NCBI RefSeq assembly: GCF_009727055.1
Contig: NC_052354.1
Location: 45,839,348 to 45,903,347 of the forward strand
Origin: Benincasa hispida
Lineage: Eukaryota; Streptophyta; Magnoliopsida; Cucurbitales; Cucurbitaceae
Length of the DNA stretch: 64,000 nucleotides
Direction of reading: 5' to 3'
The position numbers and the translations under genes are program-made. Below, piece by piece: positions 33,426-44,244 of this stretch. How positions within the stretch are numbered: the stretch's first letter is position 1; every line of letters begins with the position of its first letter. The notes under the pieces are model-generated. The model saw only the letters and a program-made list of their open reading frames with translations, had not been told where the DNA came from and made no database searches.

Positions 33426-34690
33426 ATGGTGATAACTCCCACTCCATTACGCATCTCTATCTTTATATTATTTAAATAATATATTAAATTAATTTAATAT
33501 ATAATTTAAATAATAATATTAATTAATTAACTAATAACATATTTTTAATTTAATTTGAATCATATTCAAATTACATCCTCTTTACTCTCATATAATAAAG
33601 TATAATTTTGAATCTCATTTAAAATTAACTTTATATTATAATGTATCCATATACATTATATTAATTTGAATATTATTCAAATATTTATCTCTCTCATATA
33701 TGTATTATTAATTATAGTCATATTTATAATTAACTATATATTATAATGTATCAATATACATTATGCTTTATATTATCACATTAATATAAATCACACATCT
33801 ATATCCTTTAAATAATTTGAAGAATTCAAATTATTCCAAAACCATTTATTCTTTGTTTTTATCCTTGGTGAGCTAGCAATGGATCCTAATGGACCTTCAG
33901 ATTAGAAGCTTCAATATACAAGATTAATTAATTAAATTGTAGATGAAATGTGAGTTATAACTCCCCGCCATTATGTGTGGGAGTTATTCTATCTTTATAT
34001 TATTTAAATAATACATTAAATCTAATTTAATATATAATTAAATAATAATATTAACTCAACAATTAACTAATCAATAACTAAATACCATATATTTAATTTA
34101 ATTTGAATCATATTCAACTAACATCCTTTCACATCACCTATGGTTTTTATATGTATCTCAGTTTGTAGTTTTAATATGAATTTTAATTTAATATTTGAAT
34201 CTAATTCAAATATATATCTCTCATGTAACCTATAGTTATCATATGAATCTCATTCCTATTAATTATAACCTATAATAATTATACAAATCTCATTCATACA
34301 AATAATGTTTGAATCTCATTCAAATATATTACACTCATATAATAAAGTATAATTTTGAATCTCATTCAAACTTAACTTTATATTATAATGTATCTATAAA
34401 CATTATATTAATTTGAATCTTATTCAAATATTTATCTCTCTCATATACATAGTATTAATTAATAATCATATTTGTAATTCACTGTATACTATAATGTATC
34501 AATATACACTATACTTTTTATTAATAAATCACACTTCTATATCTTTTAAATAATTTGAACATTTCAAATTATTCCAAAACCATTTATTTCTTGTTTTATT
34601 CTTAATGAGCTAACAAGAGGACCTAATGAATCTACAGATTAGAAGCTCCAATGATATGAGATTAATTAATTAAACTCTTTAATTAAATTA
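33426..34690. repeat. Tandem duplication of ~520 bp AT-rich LTR segment
   Basis: Copy one (about 33426-33945) and copy two (about 33946-34690) share the same order of words: AACTCCC, ATCTTTATATTATTTAAAT, ATAATAAAGTATAATTTTGA, ATAATGTATC, AATTATTCCAAAACC, and AGATTAATTAATTAAA at the end. The second copy is longer because of an insertion at about 34140-34330. It lies within the minus-strand LTR. Confidence 0.7.
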
Positions 34691-35251
34691 ATCAACATTT
34701 ATTAACTACAAGTCACTTCACTAAAGATCCACAACTGCACTCTTTGCACTGTAGATATATTTCTATGTCCATAGATATAACCAATCAACAACAAGTCAAC
34801 CCTTCACGAATCTCATAATTACAACTGGGACAAATTACCGTTTTACCCCTGTAATTACAACTAACTCCTTAAGTCTCACTGATTCTCTATTGAACAATTT
34901 GCTTATGGTTCTACCATAAACAAAACCCTCTCAAGCTAGAGAGGGGGAGGGACCTCATTATTCAAAACCCAGAGTCAGCACTTAGGAGAGCAATTCATCT
35001 ACTTAAGGAGCGAATTCCTTCTTATGCAGTTATGTTCCCAGATCCCTACTCGGATAAATTCCCAAAATGATAGGTTTATTGAATCAGTGAATCTAGTCAC
35101 TCTCACTCATCCAGACCCTCATAAACAACTCACTCAGGATTAAGGTCAAGTCACCTACGGTCATCCTAAAATGTTAATTTCTTCAATCAACACTACAACA
35201 AAAACAAGGTTTTATGACTCTAAAAAATTGCCATTAACACAATTTTGGACT

Positions 35252-35280
35252 CTTTTTTTTTTTTTTTTTTTTTGTAGTTT
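35252..35280. repeat. Poly-T run
   Basis: An uninterrupted run of more than 20 T near the left end of the CACTA-like element. Comparable A/T runs occur near its right end at about 37990-38040. Confidence 0.8.
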
Positions 35281-36247
35281 TTGAATCCACCATTAAAAAA
35301 AAATGTGTAGATTACACATGAAAAATCAGTCATTATTAGTTGTTTCATGACTTTTCAATTCAATCAATAATAAGCATTTATTGACATTTATTACTTATCA
35401 TAGTTAAATTTTTTTATAATTTATCATTGTCAATAACAAAAAATTTGACTTTTTCTGTCAATTAAACATTTACCTTGACATTAAAAATTTGTCACAAAAA
35501 TATTAATAATGTCACATTTATATTATATAGTATCTTAATTATGACACTTTCTAAAAGTCATTGAACTTATACATTAACACTTATTTAATGTCATAACTAC
35601 ATCCGTGACATTTATGAAATGTCAAAAAAATGTGTTTAATGATAGATAACTATTTGTTTCATACCTGTTATGATGCCTATGTTTCCCTCAAATTTGACAC
35701 AAAACATGTATATGAACATAAATATGAACTTTCATAAATAAACATGAAGTTTGTAACATTAATACAAGGAAACTATTTATGACAAAACTAGTAACAAAAC
35801 TTCGGTTAAGTTGTTTACAAAGAAAATAAATACAACCAAGTGTTAGCACTATCCCAACAAAGAAAACACATATAAATAACTTGCTTGGTGGTTTCCTCAC
35901 TTCAATATGTTTGTTCAATCCCTAGTATAAAAAACAATATTCATTTTAAAACTCAATGCAATACATCAATATCAACAATTATAACAAAATTCACAAGTTA
36001 TACATTTTTAATGTTAACAATCTTCTCAACTTATTAAACATCTTTCATCTATTAACAACTCACAAAAGTCTCATTCATGTTACATAATGATATGATCGCC
36101 TAGCCGTAGCCGCATATCAGCTGCGCTCAATATGCAGGATTTCTGTTGGATCTGATCTTTCGGCTAGCGCGCGTACTCTTCCTCGAGATATATGAGCGAT
36201 AGTCAAAATATAACACTAATATTACATAGTACAAAACATTTTTCATG

Positions 36248-37010
36248 CTCAAAGGAGATGTTCTTACCTTGATAAGAGCCTTAAAACTCAATTCGTACAC
36301 ATTGAAACAATTTAGAACGACAAACGAAGAATCTAAGAGTTAATTAGAAATCTTGATCTACAATCAAACTTAATTAAAAGTATGAAAAATAGTTATAAAC
36401 AATATAAAAAACAATAAACATCAATCTTGCTCAAAACATCGATGTTAGAACTTACTTCCACGAAGTGGATATACCCACACATGGGTTTACTGGAAAGAGA
36501 GTCAAATTAGATAAATGTTGTATAAAAAAATTAGTTCTTTTTTTGGGGGAGGGGTAAACAAATGAAACATGTACCTCTTGAATATAAAAAATAATATTTA
36601 TTGCATCAAGAAATATGATATAAAAGAGCCTTAAAATTTAGTTCGAACACTTTGACACAACCTTGTAGTACAAACAAAGAGTTTAATACATAATTAGAAA
36701 TCTCGAACTACAATCAAATTTAGCATGTTTCTCAACAATACATTTAACAATGTATCATATTTCTCAAAATATTGATGTCATTACATTTTTCATCTACTAA
36801 TAACCCAACAAAAGTCTCATCCATGTCAAATAACCAAAACATACATTCAAAATACATTGTACAAAACATTCTTTATACTCAAAGGAGATGTTCTTATCTT
36901 GACAAGAGCCTTAAAACTTAGTTCAAACACATTCAAACAATCTGGAATTACAAACAAAGAATTTAAGATTTGGTTAGAAATCTCGACCTATAAGCATAAT
37001 TAATTTGAAG
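36248..37010. repeat. Three ~120-bp interspersed repeats in the CACTA-like element
   Basis: Homologous segments begin at about 36248, 36622 and 36880. Each contains AAGAGCCTTAAAA, then AGTTCGAACAC-like, ACAAACAAAGAATTTAA-like and TTAGAAATCTCGA-like words. The spacer (about 36470-36600 and 37080-37260) is repeated too, with AAACATGTACCTCT and CATGGG words. On the minus strand each unit passes through GGCTCTTATCAAGGTAAGA-like sequence resembling a splice donor in the first copy. No protein is recognised. Confidence 0.6.
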
Positions 37011-38090
37011 ATAAAAATACAAATCAAATTATAACAAACAATAAATATTAATCTTTGCTCAAAATATACATTGATGTTAAAACTTACTTCAAAAAAGTAG
37101 TAGTACTCAAACATGGGCCTATTGAAAAAAATATATATAGTCAAATAAGATAAATGTTGTATAAAATACTAAAACCTCTTTTTCTATTTGTGTGTGTGTG
37201 TGCATGTGTGGTGGGAGGGGATAAGTAAATGAAACATGTACCTCTGGAATACAAAAAATATTTATCACATTAAAAAATCATCTTAGAATAGGTTTCCTTG
37301 TGCAAAATTTAAGAACTTACAACAGTTCTACTATTTAAACTCAAATCTACTAAATTAATCAATGTCAACAACTATTAAAATAAATTTTCATTATTATTAA
37401 AAGAACTTAAGTCTATCAAAATAAATATAAACATGCTATTCTAAGTTATATGATGTACCTCTTAGAAACCAAAAAATACTCTACTTCAAAACTTCTTTAT
37501 TGAACCTCTACTTGATATGATTTTTCAACCACAAAAAAGAATATCAACAAGAACAAGACCATCACATCTTTGGCCAAAACCATGTCCATTTAATCCATTT
37601 AATTCAAAAAACTCAACTAAAGTGAAATCCAAAATTTCAACTTCAATTATGAAAATAAACTACATGTTAAGGAAAAAAAAAACTCAGAGCGTTACGGAGA
37701 CACCTAAAGAGAAATGATCGCCGAATGAGAGAACAAGAGAAAGAGATAGACGGCTTATCCTATCCTCAATGATCGACAACAACACACGATGAACGGCAAC
37801 TAAAAGCGACGAAAAATCAAATGAGAACGACGAGCGACGACCATTGACTATGTTTAGTAACGTGGAAAAATTAAAGTCATTAGCAAATTTGACATTCTAA
37901 GAACATCAAGTTTGTAATGGCATGGAAAAAATTTTAAAAAAAATTCAAGAATCTCTGTTTCTTTTTTTCACTTTTCTTGACTTTTTTTCCAAAAAAAAAA
38001 AAAAAAACATGTTACTTAACTTTTTTTTTTTGAAAAAAAAAGTTGAGGAATTAAATATTGCAAATGTCAAGTAACAAAATTTGTAGTAGT

Positions 38091-38369
38091 AACCAGAAGT
38101 ATTTATCATCTTGCACCTATTCTTCAGGTGAAGAGGGAGTGTCAGCTTTCTTTGCCAAAATGGGAAGATGAGGGGGGCTGGTAAGCTGGAAGAAAGAAAA
38201 CAAAAGAGGGTTTGGCACTACTGAATACCCAAGGAGAAAAAGAAAGGGACTACGCTGAATTTCAGTTGGGTTATTTTAATTTCCCTTTCTTTCATATTCC
38301 CAATCTTCTTCATCGAATCTAATATCTACTTCATTCTAATTTATTTTGGTTTAGTATAACATATAGTTA
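38091..38369. other. Unassigned gap between elements
   Basis: About 280 bp between the CACTA-like end and the next Copia LTR. No open frame, repeat or terminus was recognised. Confidence 0.4.
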
Positions 38370-39918
38370 TGTTAGATTTTATATCCTAAAACTCGTGGTT
38401 TGTAAACAATTGACATATTCTATTTTGCAATAAAGTTGCTATTGAAGTTTATTTAGTAAAGATGTTATTAAATATGTGAATTGCACTTAAAAACCCTAAA
38501 TCCAATAACTTAGAACCTTGGCTATTACATGAATACTTAAACTATATGTGGAGACATAAAAGTGGATCAAGTTTGAGTAAATAGCCAAAACGGTCCATAG
38601 TATAAGGATAAGGATGGGTACCTTATCTTGGGGACATTATGGATGTGGCTCACTATGTATTTATACAAACGATGTGAACTTGAATTGTTCATGTGGAGAC
38701 ATGCAAGTAGGGACGTCCTATGCAATGAATTTGCATAATAACAGATAGTGAAATAGTCACTTTTATTTTATAATGTTGTTTATTGTTAAGATTGACTATT
38801 TCAATATAATAACCTAGGTAACTTGATCTTAATCCTGTTTATCCGAGATTATCCTTTAATCTGCATGGGTGAGAGTGGTTGGAGTTCACCAACTCAATAA
38901 ACCCCCCATTTTAGGGATAAGACCGAGTAGATAGTTGGGACATAGTCCTACAAGATGGAATTCGCTCCTACCCGATTCTAGAGATAATATATAGGTTGTT
39001 CTCTTAAGTGCTGACTCCGGGTCTTGAACAAAGGGTCTCACCCTCTCATTGGCTTGAGAGAGACTCGATTTGGTGGTTGGACCACAAACTAATTGTTCAT
39101 TAGAGAATCAGTGGGACTTAAGAAGCAAGATATAATTATAGGGGTAAAACAACAATGTTGACCCAATTGTAATTACGAATAACCTGTGAAGGATCAACTT
39201 ACTAATCATGGTTATATCGAGTAGACAGAAATATATCTACAGTGAGGAGAGTGCAGCTATTGGACTATAGTGGAGTATCTCGGTAGTTAACGAATGTTGG
39301 TTAACTAGGTTAAAGAGTTTAGTCGGTTATCTTGAATCATTGGAGTTCATGATCTATAGGTAGGTCTTTCTACTAGTTCATATTGGACTACACCTTAGAA
39401 CAGTGTGATAAAAGAATTTGAATTGTTCAAATTAGCTTGGAAAATAAACGTTAATTGTATTCGATATACTTAACGTCTTGGAGAGTTGAACAATATTTAA
39501 ATGGGATTTAAATATTACACACATGAATAGGGATTCATGATCGAGATTGGTGTTGAATATTAATTTAATATTTGATATTAAATTAATATTATTAATTAAA
39601 TTGTTTAATCAATTATTTAAAATTAATTTTAAATTATTTAATATTTGATATTAAATTATTTAATTAATTAAAAAATTATTTAAAATTAATTATTAGAACT
39701 AATTTTATTTAAAATTGTTTAAAATTAATTTTATTTGAAAATAAATTAATTTAACTTTTGAATTTAGGAAATTCAAAATTTTGAAATTTGAGAAAGTGGG
39801 ATTTTCCCACATTTTCCCACATTTTAAGCTTGGTATTTGCATGCTTAATCCTTAAATTAATGAAATTAGAATGCTTAAGATCCGGAATGTTTGCTCTTGC
39901 ATGTTGCTAACTCCTTCA
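38370..39918 (+). repeat. Copia LTR (18202-type), solo or truncated
   Basis: It begins TGTTAGATTTTATATCCTAAAAC, matching the LTR at 18202, and follows it through CATAAAAGTGGATCAAGTTTGAG and TATATCTACAGTG words to about CTAACTCCTTCAA. No RNase H precedes it and no PBS follows, so it is a solo or isolated LTR. AT-rich between 39540 and 39760. Confidence 0.75.
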
Positions 39919-40349
39919 AGTTAGTAAATCTATTAAAATAGACTTTTAAAAATCACAGTCATTTCACAAAATTTTAAAAATCGGTTTCTTCTTTATTTTA
40001 GATTATGATAGACTCTGATGTCATTTTTTAAGTAAAATTTCAGTTTTCCATCGTCAATTTTATCCTTCAAATCAAGATTTATTAAATTTCTCATCATAAC
40101 TAGTTTTTTCTGTTAATTGATTTTTAGTGACAATTAATATAAGTCAGATTGGTGACACTAAGAAAACAGTCATAAAAGGCCAACAAATCTAAAATTTCCC
40201 TTTTTCTTGCCAAAAGTTTTTTTTTTTTAATTTTAAATTTATTGACTCTAAAGAACTATTACTCTTTAATGACTATTAATTCTAGTCATAAATTAGTAGC
40301 ACAAAAGAAAAATATCAAAATAGTCGAAAAATCCGAAATTTCCTGTCTT
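39919..40349. other. AT-rich spacer resembling CACTA sub-terminal sequence
   Basis: Contains TTATTGACTCTAAAGAACT, TTCTAGTCATAAATTAG and GTCATAAAAGGCC, reminiscent of TTTTATGACTCTAAAAAATTG at the left end of the element at 35191. It may be a rearranged fragment of that family. No terminus was identified. Confidence 0.3.
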
Positions 40350-41838
40350 TGAGGCTCGTTTTTTATTTGTATGGGTGTAAGTGGCTAGATTGCTAACTCA
40401 AACCTATCACTTTGGAGTTTCTTCTGATTAGGGAATTGGGAACTCAGCTACACAAGATGGAATTCACTCCTTCCCCAAAGTAGAGGTAGTAGATAGATTG
40501 CTCCCTTAAAGGCTGATTCTGGGGCTTAACCGATAAATTGGCCCAACTGTACTTACGAGTGATCTGTGAAGGATTATTGTACTGTTGACTGGTTATATCT
40601 GATGGATACAGAAATATATCTATAGTGAGAAGAGTGCAGTTAGTGGTCTTTAGTGGAATGCCCGGCAGTTAACGGATGGTGGATCTCGTGATTAAAGAGT
40701 TTAGTCAGCTATTCACGTACCGTTGGAGCTTCGGACTACAAGTCCATAAGGTCCCCTTGGTAGCTCAATGGATTCAAGTTGAGAATCAGTTTTTGGGTCA
40801 GTTTGAAGTGTTCAAATTGACAAGAGGGAGTTTTATTATATATGATATAACTAAACAGGTTCAGTTATATGTGATATAATTGATATGATGTATGAGATAC
40901 ATTAATTGGAGGAATTTGATATAAATATGATTTATATCAAGTAAAGGAGAAAATAACTATGGTTTAAATGTTACATATGATGTGATATTAAAACTATAGG
41001 TTATAGATATAATATGGTAAATTAGTTATTATATTTATTTATAATTAAAACAATTATATGATAATTGTTGGTAGTTTCTTCTTTAACTGTGCGTGAAAGT
41101 GGGAGGTTATTTTCAGTTTTCATAACTGAAGGATAAAATGAAAAAAAATTTCATTTTGAAAAGGATCACTTCATTAAGAGCATTATCAATAGTTTAGCTA
41201 ATTAGAGACTATACGATAGCCTTCTAAGCGAGAGCCTAAACGATTGTGTAAGCGCCTTTGACTAAACGATCGTGTAAAGTTTTACTAAACCATCGGGTAG
41301 CAAAGAAGATTCTCTAAACGATCGTGTAAATGATCACGCCTGTTTTTCTAGACAAGCGTGTACCTGCTGAGTTTTACTAAACGATCAAGCATAAAATCTA
41401 TACGATAGACAGTATACTCTCCCACTTACTTGGTCGCATAGTTTGATTTTTGTTTCCTCCTTCCTTCTACCAAATCCAAAAAAGCCCACACCTCCTAAAT
41501 TCTCACTCCGAGAATACCAAGGTTACTGAGTGGTGGTGTCCGAGAGGTTACTTAGTCGTGGAGAAGATTATTCGTGATTGACCAGACGATTGACTAGACG
41601 ATCGTAGAGACAGCAAAAGGTTGCTGGTCCAAGTCTTCACGAGAGCGAGAGGTCTTTAGATGAAGAGTTCTTCAAAGGTATGTCTCTCGTTCCTTTTGTA
41701 TTTATTTTCTATAGCATGTCGTAATTTGTTAGAAGATGCATAACTGGTTTGTATGTTTGTGAATGCTTGTAATTCTGTCACAATGAATTTGGATCTATCA
41801 TGCTTCCGCTCATAGGTTCTCTTTGATAGGAGTTCCTT
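40350..41838 (+). repeat. 3' part of a Copia-1-type LTR
   Basis: From GATTTGTATGGGTG-like sequence onwards it aligns to the Copia-1 5' LTR at 4190-5527, including the CGATCG-motif block (here 41210-41405) and CTCACTCCGAGAATACC. It continues about 300 bp past the point where that LTR is deleted and ends TAGGAGTTCCTTCA. The first part of the LTR is absent here. Confidence 0.75.
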
Positions 41839-41844
41839 CAACCA

Positions 41845-42049
41845 AGATAAGGCACCCAAACTTATCCATATACTACAGACCATTTAGGTTATTACTTAAA
41901 CATGATCCACCTGTATATCAACCACATACATATTTAAGTTATATAAAATAACTTTGGGTCTTTCTTTAATAGATAACTGCGTACAAAATAATCAACCATT
42001 ATTTCAAATAACATATTAATTACGAGGTTTTAAGGCATACATCCCAACA
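41845..42049 (-). repeat. Inverted first ~205 bp of a Copia-1-type LTR
   Basis: On the minus strand the sequence starts TGTTGGGATGTATGCC at 42049 and runs through GTGGATCATGTTTAAGTAATAACC to GGTGCCTTATCTTGG. This is the beginning of the same LTR type whose end lies just to the left on the plus strand. Confidence 0.75.
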
Positions 42050-42952
42050 ATAGCTATGTCTCCCGCCCTCCTAATGCCTTTCGATGTCATCCCCAGTCTT
42101 TCCAGCCTAAGTTTTTGAGTATTCAAGCCTTTACGCAAACCCATTTTCACCCATATTATTCCCCTCCCTAGTCGTTTGTTCCCCCTTCTCAGTATCCACA
42201 ATATCCTCAGTATTAACCTCCTAATTTTCTTCATTTCTTTCGAAACCTCCTTATCCTGGCCTTCCTCCGATGTTTCCCATTCTACCACAACCACTATCTA
42301 TTAAGTCGACTGACATGAATTACCTCCTCTGGAAGATGCAACTCATGAATGTCATCATTGTCAATGGTCTCGAAGGGTATTTTTTATGATAGTGTGCCTT
42401 GTCCTCCTCAATTCCGTGATGTTCAACAAACTCAAGTCATTGATGATTCCACTTATTGGCATTGGCTGAATAGGATATTGATGTGTTGGATTTACTTTTC
42501 TTTTTCTGAAGAAAAGATGGGTGAGATTGTTTCCCTTCAAACTACTCATGAAATCTAGGTGTCTCTTAGACGTGTGCATGACTTCAAAACTACAGCTAGA
42601 ATAATGAGTTTAAAGGCTAAGGTCCATAAAATTCATAAAGACAGTCAGTCAATTAATCAGTGTTTGTCTCAGATTAAAGAAATTGCATATCAATTTGCTA
42701 CTATAGAGGAGCCTATCTCATATAGAGATCACTTAGGTCATATTTTGGATGGTTTAGGAGTTGGGAACAATGCCTTTGTTAATTCCATTCAAAATAGATA
42801 TGATATCCCTACTCTTGAAGATGTGCGCAGTTTGTTATTAGCTATAAGGCTCGACTTTAGAAAGAAACTTCTATTGATCAATTAAATTTGGCTGAAGCTC
42901 ATTTTAATAGCATGTCTCTTCAACAAAATAACAAACGGTCTCAACCTAAATC
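42050..42952 (+). pseudogene. Ale/Retrofit-like Copia gag, N-terminal part (broken)
   Basis: The Pro/Tyr-rich gag start (about 42050-42290, PPSQYPQYPQY-like) is followed by the substrate-like motif DMNYLLWKMQLMNVIIVNGLEG (42310-42375). Then comes a stop at 42556-42558 and an open frame from 42559 with FKTTARIMSLKAKVHKIHKD and LLAIRLDFRKKLL. These are the features of Copia gag (UBN2-type). The LTR start at 42049 cuts into the left end. On the right it is interrupted at 42952 by an insertion; the reading resumes at 48205. Lineage (Ale/Retrofit) is inferred from gag and RNase H style. Confidence 0.75.
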
Positions 42953-43554
42953 TGTAACAACCTGACCCCCTAGGACTTAAGTTAGGCCGTTACTAAACAC
43001 ATACATGCATGGAACTTAAAACGACACTCTGGTATGGTGAAATAAATGCTAATTAAATAAGGTAAATTTAAAAGACTTTGCATTTAATTTCAAATATTAA
43101 AAATAACGGTAGGATACCCATAAATCATAAATGAAAATAAATAAATCTGGAAGCGATTCTTAATAGTAAGTTTTAAACATCAACACTGAAAGCTAAGAAG
43201 AACATGAAAAGAAGTTTAAATCTCATGAGCGGAAGCATAAAACTGGTCCCAGTGGCTCGATCACGAATTCCGTCTGTCATTCGCCAGTACGTCCCTACTC
43301 TTACATGAAACATAAACATGAGAAAATGGTAAGTATAAAATACTCAGTAAGTAACCCCACTACTAAGGTTAGGCTAGGTATTTATATCCTCTAGATGTCT
43401 ACCTCTAGTGGAACATATAAACTGCTCTAGTTTTCGTGGGACACATACATACATGAAAAACTTATTTCCATCCTACTGTAGTTAAGTATGTCCACTACCT
43501 CTAGTAAGTCCTGTAGGACCCACAACCTCTGGTGAATCTCGAAGGAAACACAAT

Positions 43555-44240
43555 CTCTTACACACGCATGGTTATGCATACACCTCTTTCGTATACACAT
43601 AACCCACTTAATGTGTACCTCTTTCGTATACATGGTTACGTATACACCTCTTTCATATACACATAACCCACTTAATGTGTACCTTTTTCGTACACATGGT
43701 TACGTATATGCCTCTTTCATATACACATAAGCCACTTAATGTGTACCTCTTTCGTACACATGGTTACGTATACACCTCTTTCGTATACACATAACCCACT
43801 GAATGTGTACCTCTTTCGTACACATGGTTACGNAATGTGTACCTCTTTCGTACACATGGTTACGTATACATCTCTTTCGTATACATATAACCCACTGAAT
43901 GTGTACCTCTTTCATACACATGGTTATGTATACACCTCTTTCGTATACACATAATCCACTGAATGTGTACCTCTTTTGTACACATGGTTACATATACACC
44001 TCTTTCGTATACACATAACCCACTGAATGTGTACCTCTTTCGTACACCTGGTTAAGTATACACCTCTTTCATATATACATAACCCACTGAGTATGTACCT
44101 CTTTCGTACACCCCAGATCCTCTCTATAAATGTAGGGATGCATACCTCTTTCGTACACATGGTTATGTATACACCTCTTTCATATACATGTAACCCACTG
44201 AGCGTGCACCTCTTACGTACACCCCAGTACCCTCTAGGTA
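43555..44240. repeat. 64-bp minisatellite, about ten copies
   Basis: The word CATGGTTA recurs at 43631, 43695, 43759, 43823, 43855, 43919 and 43983, spaced 64 bp except for one 32-bp step at the N (43833). Each unit is made of two ~32-bp halves, each with CCTCTTTCGTA and a TACAC box. More diverged units continue to about 44240. Open frames on both strands here are repeat-driven and not proteins. Confidence 0.92.
43833..43833. other. Ambiguous base (N) inside minisatellite
   Basis: The single N coincides with the only 32-bp step in an otherwise 64-bp register, so it probably marks an assembly collapse or gap rather than a simple miscalled base. Confidence 0.7.
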
Positions 44241-44244
44241 TGTA

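Larger units (their letters stand above)
26690..35190 (-). repeat. Minus-strand Copia-type LTR, split by Copia-4
   Basis: Removing Copia-4 (26861-33124) joins 26690-26860 to 33125-35190. On the minus strand the 34720-35180 part has the same word order as the plus-strand LTRs of the chain (GGGTAAAACGGTAAT, TATATCTACAGTG, GACCTTAATCCTGAGTGAG). It is therefore a related LTR in the opposite orientation. Its first ~350 bp are missing at 35190, where the CACTA-like element begins. Internally a ~520-bp AT-rich segment is duplicated in tandem. Confidence 0.7.
35191..38090. mobile_element. CACTA-like (En/Spm) non-autonomous DNA transposon
   Basis: The left end begins CACTACAACAAAAAC. The right end, on the minus strand, reads CTACTACAAATTTTGTTAC. 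Both fit plant CACTA termini, though the right CACTA is altered to ACTAC. Sub-terminal regions are rich in TGACATTT / AAATGTCA words in both orientations (about 35370-35640 and 37880-38070), as expected for transposase-binding sub-terminal repeats. No transposase is recognisable. A 3-bp target duplication is not clear. Inside lie three related ~120-bp repeats. Classification is moderately sure; the exact right end is uncertain by a few bases. Confidence 0.6.

Noticed and set aside
43555..44240. CRISPR-like regular repeat spacing
   Set aside because: Units are contiguous and similar along their whole length, with no unique spacers, in plant DNA; it is a minisatellite.
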